In this document: positions 25,867-32,545 of the stretch, piece after piece
Layout: every line of letters starts with the position of its first letter
Numbering within the stretch: position 1 is the first letter of the stretch
Origin: Parasedimentitalea huanghaiensis
Lineage (GTDB): Bacteria; Pseudomonadota; Alphaproteobacteria; Rhodobacterales; Rhodobacteraceae
Length of the DNA: 64,000 nucleotides
NCBI RefSeq assembly: GCF_009753675.1
Contig: NZ_WQLV01000002.1
Coordinates: forward strand, 372,001-436,000
Reading direction: 5' to 3'
The notes under the pieces: generated by a model
What the model was told of the DNA's origin: nothing
The model's database searches: none
What the model saw: the letters and a program-made list of their open reading frames with translations, nothing else
Translations under genes and position numbers: made by a program

Positions 25867-26895
25867 TCAAATCAACTGAAACACAACTCCAGACACAATG
25901 GCGCCGCTGACACCCAAAGCCAGATAGGTGGCAAAGACCTGTGGCTTCACCAGCGACCAGACAGCCAACATCGCCGGGATAGAGCTGACCGCGCCAGCAA
26001 CCATAAACGACATCGCCGCACCATTGCTCATGCCCTGATCGATCAGGCCAGCCAGCAAGGGCGGCGCGACATAAGAGTTCAGATAGGCAGGCATCCCAAC
26101 CAGAGCTGCGATGGCAATAGGCACCACGCCCTCACCACCAACCAACGTGGCAATCAGATCTGCGGGAACATAGTAGACCAGCAGCGCTTCGAGCACATAG
26201 GCCAGCGCCAGCCATTTCAACAGGAAGATCCCGTTTGAGACAAACTCGGCTTTGAAGTGATCGCGGCGGGGCTGTTCCTGCCAGAACTTCCAAACTGGTT
26301 TTGTGTCCAGCTTTGGGCCACCACAGCCGCAACCGGTGCTCGGCGCTTTGCGCAGGGGAGAGGCAAACAACCCACCCTTCATCAGGGCCTTGATCGCAAA
26401 GCCACCAAACAAGCCCAATGCAACGGCTACAATGGCCTTACCAATGGCAAAGGGCCAACCAAGCGCGCCTGCTGTGATCAACAGGGTTGGCGGATCTATC
26501 AGGGGTGAGGACAGCCAGAATGCCATAACAGCAGACAGAGGCGCACCCAGTGCCAACAGGCCGGCGATAAAGGGAATCACTTCGCAGGAGCAAAATGGCG
26601 CCAATCCACCAAACAGAGCTGCCATAAAAATCATCCGGACCTCGCGACCTTCAAAGGCGCGCGCCACCATCACCTCTGCCCCTGTGGCTTTGAGGTAAGC
26701 CAGCAGCAACACTGCAAAAAGAATATAGCGGCCTGTACTGACCAGCGCAGTTGCAGCGAACTGCAAAACAGCCATGAAGTTACCGGGATCCAGCACGGCA
26801 ACCAGCGTCAGGATCACCACGATCAGGGCCCAGGGTGTTTTAAGCCATTTGGCCAGATCGCGGCCCCGGCCTGAAATCTGTGTTACGTCAGTCAT
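25867..26895 (-). CDS. Permease of the ArsP/YraQ (DUF318) family
   Basis: 342 residues from the ATG at 26895, which overlaps the end of the arsR gene by eight bases. About eight membrane segments are visible. The LAPFCSCEVIPFIAGLL motif (Cys102, Cys104) is the mark of the DUF318 permeases, which include ArsP, an exporter of trivalent organoarsenicals. A soluble loop holds STGCGCGGPKL, a cysteine cluster of possible metal-binding use. Translational coupling to an ArsR-type regulator supports a metalloid or thiol-reactive substrate. Because TauR-like boxes face this operon, a sulfur-related substrate (for example sulfite or a thiol) is an alternative. Exact substrate unknown. Confidence 0.87.
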   Translation of the reverse strand: MTDVTQISGRGRDLAKWLKTPWALIVVILTLVAVLDPGNFMAVLQFAATALVSTGRYILFAVLLLAYLKATGAEVMVARAFEGREVRMIFMAALFGGLAPFCSCEVIPFIAGLLALGAPLSAVMAFWLSSPLIDPPTLLITAGALGWPFAIGKAIVAVALGLFGGFAIKALMKGGLFASPLRKAPSTGCGCGGPKLDTKPVWKFWQEQPRRDHFKAEFVSNGIFLLKWLALAYVLEALLVYYVPADLIATLVGGEGVVPIAIAALVGMPAYLNSYVAPPLLAGLIDQGMSNGAAMSFMVAGAVSSIPAMLAVWSLVKPQVFATYLALGVSGAIVSGVVFQLI

Positions 26896-27202
26896 TGCTC
26901 TTTGCCTCGCTTGATGAATCCGCACAGCATTCGCTGAGGATGAAGTTTGCCAGCTGTTCCAGTTGATCAAAGTTGGCGCGATTGACGGTTGAACGGCCAC
27001 TGCGTTCCTGTTCGACCACGCCCGCACCGGTGAGAAATTTCAGATGATGCGCCAGTGTTGAGGGCGCGATGCCACTGCGTTCCTGGATCTCATGCACCAG
27101 CAACCCGTCGTGGCCTGCCCGGATCAGACAGCGCAGAACCTGCAGTCGTGATTCGGATCCCATTGCAGCAAAACCCTGCGCTGCCTCTTCCCATAACATC
27201 AT
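26888..27202 (-). CDS. ArsR/SmtB family transcriptional regulator
   Basis: A 104-residue repressor with the winged helix GIAPSTLAHHLKFLTGAGVVEQERSGR (in two parts, residues 46-72). Cysteines at about residue 25 (VLRCLI) and a C-terminal Cys-Cys pair (SECCADSS, about 92-93) could sense arsenic, another thiophilic ion or a reactive sulfur species. GGAG lies before the ATG. It overlaps the permease start, so both are one operon. The 16-bp palindrome at 27222-27237, about 20 bp upstream, is the likely operator. Confidence 0.9.
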   Translation of the reverse strand: MMLWEEAAQGFAAMGSESRLQVLRCLIRAGHDGLLVHEIQERSGIAPSTLAHHLKFLTGAGVVEQERSGRSTVNRANFDQLEQLANFILSECCADSSSEAKSND

Positions 27203-27221
27203 CGGAACTCCAATTGATTCG

Positions 27222-27237
27222 ATAAAACTAGTTTTAT
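27222..27237. promoter_or_regulatory. Perfect 16-bp palindrome, candidate ArsR operator
   Basis: ATAAAACTAGTTTTAT at 27222-27237, about 20 bp upstream of the arsR start on the minus strand. Position and symmetry fit an ArsR-family operator. Confidence 0.6.
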
Positions 27238-27282
27238 AGTTTTATTTTCACTCTAGCAATCCATCTTTTTTTGCCCGACAAG

Positions 27283-27314
27283 TTAAGTCCAGATCGCACC
27301 CAGGTTAGGTCCAA
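27283..27314 (-). promoter_or_regulatory. TauR-box-like direct repeat between tauR and arsR
   Basis: Read on the minus strand, TTGGACCTAA (27314-27305) and CTGGACTTAA (27292-27283) are spaced 22 bp, the best matches in the window to the recalled Rhodobacter TauR consensus. They point toward arsR (80 bp to its ATG) and lie 16 bp before the tauR ATG, so they may both autoregulate tauR and control the permease operon. Confidence 0.7.
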
Positions 27315-27329
27315 CCCAAGGTTTCCCGC

Positions 27330-28790
27330 ATGGCTATTTCCGTCGACACTTTCTTCCTCAGCCCCAAGGCGCACGGCACTCTGCAGGCGCAGATCCAGCA
27401 GATGATCGCCGAAGGTATTCTGTCGGGACGCTTCCATGTCGGGGAAAAACTACCTTCTTCACGCAAACTGGCAACGCATCTGGGCATCAGCCGAATCACG
27501 GTGACACTGGCCTATACCGAATTGTTGGCGAATGATTATCTGACCTCGCGCGGACGATCTGGGTATTTTGTATCGGAAAACGCACCGGTTCCCCCCAGTT
27601 ACACGCCGCCTGAGAAATCAGAAGAAACCGTGGATTGGTCGCGGGCTATGGCACGGCAGTTCACCGGGGGGGATACCCCCCGCAAGCCGCAGGATTGGCG
27701 GGACTACAAATTCCCGTTTATCTACGGTCAGGCCGACCCAACCCTGTTTGACCATGCCAACTGGCGTCTCTGCGCGCTGCGGGCACTGGGACAAAAGGAT
27801 TTTGCAGCTCTGACAACCGACTATTTTGATCAGGACGACCCGTTATTGATCGAATACATCGCCCGCCACACGTTGCCCCGCCGTGGCATCACGGCCCGCC
27901 CCGAGGAAATTCTGATTACACTGGGCGCGCAGAACGCCTTGTGGCTGGTCACACAAATCCTGCTAAACAGTCGCCGCAATGCCACCATAGAAGATCCCTG
28001 CTACTACACATTGCGCGACCAGCTGGCCCACAGCCGATGTCAGGTTGATGCCATTCCAGTAGACCGCGATGGGCTGCCGCCGGATCTGATCACGGACGAT
28101 ACCGATGTCATATTTTCCACTCCCAGCCATCAGAGCCCGACAACGGCTACCATGCCGATGGAACGCCGCCGTGCCTTGCTGGACCGCGCCCGCGATATTG
28201 ATGCGATCATCGTCGAAGATGACTATGAGTTTGAAATGTCGTTCTTGGCCCCCCCATCCCCGGCCCTGAAGTCGCTGGATAGCGATGGTCGCGTTGTCTA
28301 TGTCGGCAGTTTTTCAAAATCTCTGTTTCCGGGTTTAAGGCTGGGCTATCTGGTTGGGTCTGAACCCTTCATTCGTCAGGCCCGCGCCCTGCGGGCCACA
28401 GTACTGCGCCACGCACCCGGCCATATCCAGCGTACGGTGGCTTACTTCCTGTCTCTGGGTCATTACGACGCCCAGATACGCCGCACAGCCAAGACCCTGC
28501 ATCGACGCCGTACGGTGATGGAGGAGGCCATCTCCGAACATGGGCTAACCATTGCGGGCAGTGGCGTTTATGGAGGATCCTCCATGTGGATGCAGGCCGA
28601 GCCAGATGTCGACATGGCAGCGGTGGCCCGTAGCCTTATGCCGCAAAGCGTTCTTGTCGAACCCGGCGCGCCATTTTTTGCCCAAAACAACCGGCAGCAG
28701 AACTATTATCGGCTTGGCTATTCCTCGATTGCAGAGAGTCGCATCGAACCTGGCTTGGCCCTTCTGGCCAAGGCGCTGCAGTCCGGCTGA
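27330..28790 (+). CDS. tauR: TauR, MocR-type (GntR-HTH plus aminotransferase-fold) regulator of taurine genes
   Basis: A 486-residue MocR-family protein. The N-terminal GntR winged helix (HGTLQAQIQQMIAEGILSG, LPSSRKLATHLGISRITVTLAY) joins a fold-type I aminotransferase domain with VEDDYEFEM and the PLP lysine in YVGSFSKSLFPGLRLGYL near 335. MocR proteins bind PLP or a PLP-amine adduct and act as activators. The gene lies directly before xsc, as tauR does in Rhodobacter and Paracoccus relatives. TauR-like boxes lie 16 bp before its own ATG, before xsc and before tpa. Acting as the taurine activator is inferred from these features. Confidence 0.9.
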   Translation: MAISVDTFFLSPKAHGTLQAQIQQMIAEGILSGRFHVGEKLPSSRKLATHLGISRITVTLAYTELLANDYLTSRGRSGYFVSENAPVPPSYTPPEKSEETVDWSRAMARQFTGGDTPRKPQDWRDYKFPFIYGQADPTLFDHANWRLCALRALGQKDFAALTTDYFDQDDPLLIEYIARHTLPRRGITARPEEILITLGAQNALWLVTQILLNSRRNATIEDPCYYTLRDQLAHSRCQVDAIPVDRDGLPPDLITDDTDVIFSTPSHQSPTTATMPMERRRALLDRARDIDAIIVEDDYEFEMSFLAPPSPALKSLDSDGRVVYVGSFSKSLFPGLRLGYLVGSEPFIRQARALRATVLRHAPGHIQRTVAYFLSLGHYDAQIRRTAKTLHRRRTVMEEAISEHGLTIAGSGVYGGSSMWMQAEPDVDMAAVARSLMPQSVLVEPGAPFFAQNNRQQNYYRLGYSSIAESRIEPGLALLAKALQSG

Positions 28791-28792
28791 GA

Positions 28793-28825
28793 CTGGCCCT
28801 AATCCGCCGCCACAACTGGCCCTAA
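28793..28825 (+). promoter_or_regulatory. TauR-box-like direct repeat upstream of xsc
   Basis: Two identical CTGGCCCTAA copies at 28793-28802 and 28816-28825, 23 bp apart, ending 83 bp before the xsc ATG. They differ from CTGGACCTAA at one position. Confidence 0.65.
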
Positions 28826-28908
28826 CTGCGGACTGCCCCACAATTTAGACCAGATGCAATCCCCGACATTTTGTCGGCCCTTTCGGCGTCTCATCAGGAG
28901 CACCCCAC

Positions 28909-30684
28909 ATGAAAATGACCACCGAAGAAGCCTTTGTAAAAACACTTCAGATGCATGGCATCGAACATGCATTTGGTATCATCGGTTCGGCCATGATGCC
29001 GATTTCCGACATCTTTGAGCCAGCTGGTATCACCTTCTGGGACTGCGCCCACGAAGGATCCGGCGGCATGATGGCTGACGGTTACACCCGTGCCACCGGC
29101 AAAATGTCGATGATGATCGCGCAGAACGGCCCCGGCATCACCAACTTTGTGACCGCTGTGAAAACCGCGTACTGGAACCACACCCCGCTGCTGCTGGTGA
29201 CACCGCAAGCCGCAAACAAGACCATGGGACAAGGTGGCTTCCAGGAAATGGAACAGATGAACGCATTCGCTGATTGCGTTTGCTACCAGGAAGAAGTGCG
29301 TGACCCGACCCGTATGGCCGAAGTCCTGAACCGCGTGATCATGCAAGCCAAGCGCCAGAGTGCCCCGGCCCAGATCAACGTTCCACGCGATTACTTCACT
29401 CAGGTTGTCGACATCGAGCTGCCAGCCATCGTCGACTTTGAGCGCCCACAGGGTGGTGCCGCGGCATTGGATCAGGCTGCTGAATTGCTGTCCGGCGCCA
29501 AGTTCCCCGTTATCCTGAACGGTGCTGGTGTTGTCATCGGCGGTGCAATCCCAGCCTCCATCGCACTGGCCGAGCGTCTGGACGCCCCGGTTTGCTGTGG
29601 CTACCAGCACAACGACGCCTTCCCCGGTTCGCACCCACTGCACGCTGGCCCCCTCGGCTACAACGGCTCCAAGGCCGCTATGGAGCTGATCTCGAAGGCT
29701 GACGTTGTTCTGGCCCTCGGCACACGCCTGAACCCGTTCTCGACACTGCCAGGCTATGGCATCGACTACTGGCCAACTGACGCTCAGATCATTCAGGTCG
29801 ACATCAACCCTGACCGCATCGGCCTGACCAAGAAAGTCACCGTGGGTATCGTAGGTGACGCCAAAACTGTAGCAACCACGATCCTCGACAAGCTGTCGGG
29901 CACTGCCGGTGACGAAGGTCGCGCATCGCGCAAAGACCTGATCGCCACCACCAAATCAGGATGGGCGCAGGAACTGTCGTCAATGGATGACGAGCAGGAC
30001 GACCCCGGCACCACCTGGAACCAGCGCGCCCGTGCAGCCAAGCCGGACTGGCTGAGCCCACGTAAAGCATGGCGTGCCATTCAGGCAGCCTTGCCTGCAG
30101 ATGCGATCATCTCGTCCGACATCGGCAACAACTGTGCCATCGGCAACGCCTATCCTTCGTTCGAAGAAGGCCGCAAATACTTGGCACCAGGTCTGTTCGG
30201 CCCATGTGGCTATGGTCTGCCAGCGGTTGTTGGCGCGAAAATCGGCCGCCCAGACGTTCCGGTTGTTGGCTTCTCGGGCGATGGTGCCTTTGGTATCGCT
30301 GTGACCGAGCTGACCGCCATTGGTCGCGAAGAATGGCCGGGTGTGACCCAGGTTGTTTTCCGCAACTACCAGTGGGGCGCCGAAAAGCGTAACTCGACAC
30401 TGTGGTTCGACGACAACTTTGTCGGCACCGAGCTGGACACCAAAGTGTCTTATGCAGGTATCGCCAATGCATGTGGCCTGAAAGGCGTTGTCGCCCGCAC
30501 CATGGACGAGTTGACCGATGCCCTGCGTCAGGCTTGTGAAGATCAGAAACAGGGGATCACCACTCTGATCGAAGCGATGATCAACCAGGAACTGGGGGAA
30601 CCCTTCCGTCGCGATGCGATGAAGAACCCGGTTGAGGTTGCTGGCATCTCGGCCGACGACATGCGTCCGCAAAAAGGCGCCTGA
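28909..30684 (+). CDS. xsc: Sulfoacetaldehyde acetyltransferase
   Basis: A 591-residue thiamine-diphosphate enzyme that converts sulfoacetaldehyde and phosphate to acetyl phosphate and sulfite. The N-terminus TTEEAFVKTLQMHGIEHAFGIIGSAMMP, with the cofactor glutamate in DCAHEGSGGMMADGY near 45, and the ThDP motif FSGDGAFGI near 455 followed by NYQWGAEKRN fit Xsc. Length agrees with characterised Xsc proteins. CAGGAG precedes the ATG. It is the first gene of an operon with an exporter and pta. TauR-like boxes lie upstream. The codon use is strongly biased, as expected for an abundant enzyme. Confidence 0.96.
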   Translation: MKMTTEEAFVKTLQMHGIEHAFGIIGSAMMPISDIFEPAGITFWDCAHEGSGGMMADGYTRATGKMSMMIAQNGPGITNFVTAVKTAYWNHTPLLLVTPQAANKTMGQGGFQEMEQMNAFADCVCYQEEVRDPTRMAEVLNRVIMQAKRQSAPAQINVPRDYFTQVVDIELPAIVDFERPQGGAAALDQAAELLSGAKFPVILNGAGVVIGGAIPASIALAERLDAPVCCGYQHNDAFPGSHPLHAGPLGYNGSKAAMELISKADVVLALGTRLNPFSTLPGYGIDYWPTDAQIIQVDINPDRIGLTKKVTVGIVGDAKTVATTILDKLSGTAGDEGRASRKDLIATTKSGWAQELSSMDDEQDDPGTTWNQRARAAKPDWLSPRKAWRAIQAALPADAIISSDIGNNCAIGNAYPSFEEGRKYLAPGLFGPCGYGLPAVVGAKIGRPDVPVVGFSGDGAFGIAVTELTAIGREEWPGVTQVVFRNYQWGAEKRNSTLWFDDNFVGTELDTKVSYAGIANACGLKGVVARTMDELTDALRQACEDQKQGITTLIEAMINQELGEPFRRDAMKNPVEVAGISADDMRPQKGA

Positions 30685-30688
30685 GCCT

Positions 30689-31435
30689 ATGACACTGCCC
30701 TTTGACCTGACCACCGGCCAAGGGGCCTTTTTGGCCGCCGCACTGTTTGTGGCGGCCTATATCCGAGGTTTTTCCGGCTTTGGATTTTCTGCCATTTTTA
30801 TCATTCTTGCTGCGTTGGTGACAAACCCGCTGCCCCTGATCCCCGTCGTATTCAGTTGCGAAATCGCCATGACGCTGTTTCAGGCGCGTGGCATTCGGGC
30901 GCATATTGACTGGAAGCGAACCATCGCATTGTTGGGCGGCGCTGCTGTGGCTGTTGTTCCCGCTGTGGCCATCATGGCCCGTCTGGGTGAGCAAGAGGCC
31001 CGCATCGCCATCTCCGCCCTGATCCTTGTGCTGAGCCTGATCCTTCTGAGTGGCTGGCGGCTGGAACGCCAGATTGGTCCCAAGGGCAATATTGCTGTTG
31101 GAATGGTGTCCGGCATCGCCAACAGCGCTGGCGTTGGTGGCCTTCCCGTTGCCGCGTTTCTATCCACACAGCCTGTCCCGCCTGCCGTTTTCCGTGCCAC
31201 CATGATTGTCTTTCTAACCGGCATTGACCTGATGACCCTGCCAGTAATGGCGTCACATGGGTTGGTTGGTGCTGGCACTGTGACTGGCATCGCACTGGGC
31301 TTTCCCATCCTTGGCTCGGGCATCTGGGCTGGTAGCCTGAAGTTCTCGGCCACCTCGCAAGATCAATTCCGCAAGGTGGTGGTTCTGCTGCTGACCGGGT
31401 TTTCCGTTCTCAACATCGTGAGGGTGATTGTATGA
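30689..31435 (+). CDS. TSUP (TauE/SafE) family sulfite/organosulfonate exporter
   Basis: A 248-residue membrane protein with about eight hydrophobic segments and the TSUP signature GFSGFGFSAIFIILAALV near 27. It sits four bases after the xsc stop and overlaps pta by the sequence ATGA, so it is co-translated with the enzymes that release sulfite. Export of sulfite, protecting the cell, is the most likely role; some family members transport other C2 sulfonates. The start ATG at 30689 was chosen because the longer frame runs through xsc. Confidence 0.88.
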   Translation: MTLPFDLTTGQGAFLAAALFVAAYIRGFSGFGFSAIFIILAALVTNPLPLIPVVFSCEIAMTLFQARGIRAHIDWKRTIALLGGAAVAVVPAVAIMARLGEQEARIAISALILVLSLILLSGWRLERQIGPKGNIAVGMVSGIANSAGVGGLPVAAFLSTQPVPPAVFRATMIVFLTGIDLMTLPVMASHGLVGAGTVTGIALGFPILGSGIWAGSLKFSATSQDQFRKVVVLLLTGFSVLNIVRVIV

Positions 31436-32457
31436 CTACAATTCTGAACCCTGTGGAACTGCTGAAGGCCACGCCATCCGATAGCCGCCCCGTCATTGCA
31501 TTGAGCGAGGGCAGTGACCCACGCGTGGTCGCTGGTGCACTGGCCGCTGTTGAGGCTGAATTGGCCAATATCATTCTGATAGGCCCAACCGCCGAAGTTG
31601 AAGCCACGCTAGAGGCTGTTGGCGGACGTGTTGTTGCAAGCAGTCTTTCCGTTCACGATCCTGAGATTTCAGAACTCTCGGATGAATTTGCAACAGCGTT
31701 TTATGAGCTGCGCAAGCACAAAGGCATTGATCAAGCGGCGGCCCAAAAAGCGGTGAGAACTCCGCTGGTCTATGCTGCCATGTTAGTCCGCTGCGGACAC
31801 GCAACCGGCACCGTTGGCGGCGCGGTGGCCACCACATCGGATGTCGTACGCACCGCAATTCAAGTCATTGGCATGGCCCCAGATGCTGCCATGGTGTCCA
31901 GCTTTTTCCTGATGTACCCACCCAAAAACGCCGAAAGCGGTCGGGCGATGCTGTACTCGGACTGCGGGCTGGTGATTGATCCGTCAGCCACGGAACTGGC
32001 GGCAATCGCCGGGGCCTCGGCCCAAAGTTGTCGGACCCTACTGCGAAGCGAACCCAAGATCGCCATGCTGTCGTTTTCCACCATGGGCAGCGCCAGCCAC
32101 GCGGCTATCGACAAGGTCACAACCGCAACCGCAGCTCTACGCGCGGCCCATCCAGAGCTGAGTGTTGACGGCGAGATGCAGTTCGACGCGGCCTTTGTGC
32201 CGTCAGTTGGTGAAAGCAAAGCGCCCGGATCACAAGTGGCAGGACAGGCCAATGTGATGATCTTCCCCAATCTGGACGCAGGTAACATCGGCTACAAGCT
32301 GACCCAACGCCTGGGTGGATATGCCGCCATTGGCCCGGTCCTGCAGGGTCTGGCACAACCCGCCAATGATCTATCGCGTGGTTGCAGCGCCGAAGATGTC
32401 ACCCAGATGATTGCCGTGACCGTGCTGCAATCCCAAAGAACGGACGACGGCGATTGA
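31432..32457 (+). CDS. pta: Phosphate acetyltransferase
   Basis: A 341-residue enzyme of the Pta/Ptb family: VIALSEGSDPRVVAGALAA near 22, AGHATGTVGGAVATTSDVVRTAI in the middle and PNLDAGNIGYKLTQRLGGYAAIGPVLQGL near the end. It turns acetyl phosphate from Xsc and CoA into acetyl-CoA. It overlaps the exporter gene by four bases (ATGA), supporting one transcript xsc-exporter-pta. The short form without an N-terminal regulatory domain is typical of xsc-linked Pta proteins. Confidence 0.94.
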   Translation: MTTILNPVELLKATPSDSRPVIALSEGSDPRVVAGALAAVEAELANIILIGPTAEVEATLEAVGGRVVASSLSVHDPEISELSDEFATAFYELRKHKGIDQAAAQKAVRTPLVYAAMLVRCGHATGTVGGAVATTSDVVRTAIQVIGMAPDAAMVSSFFLMYPPKNAESGRAMLYSDCGLVIDPSATELAAIAGASAQSCRTLLRSEPKIAMLSFSTMGSASHAAIDKVTTATAALRAAHPELSVDGEMQFDAAFVPSVGESKAPGSQVAGQANVMIFPNLDAGNIGYKLTQRLGGYAAIGPVLQGLAQPANDLSRGCSAEDVTQMIAVTVLQSQRTDDGD

Positions 32458-32545
32458 CAACCGGGACTGGAAAACCTTCCCAATTTCAGCCAACAATTGC
32501 GGAATTTATCGCTGTGCAGCAAGAAAAACCCAAACAGGATCCATC

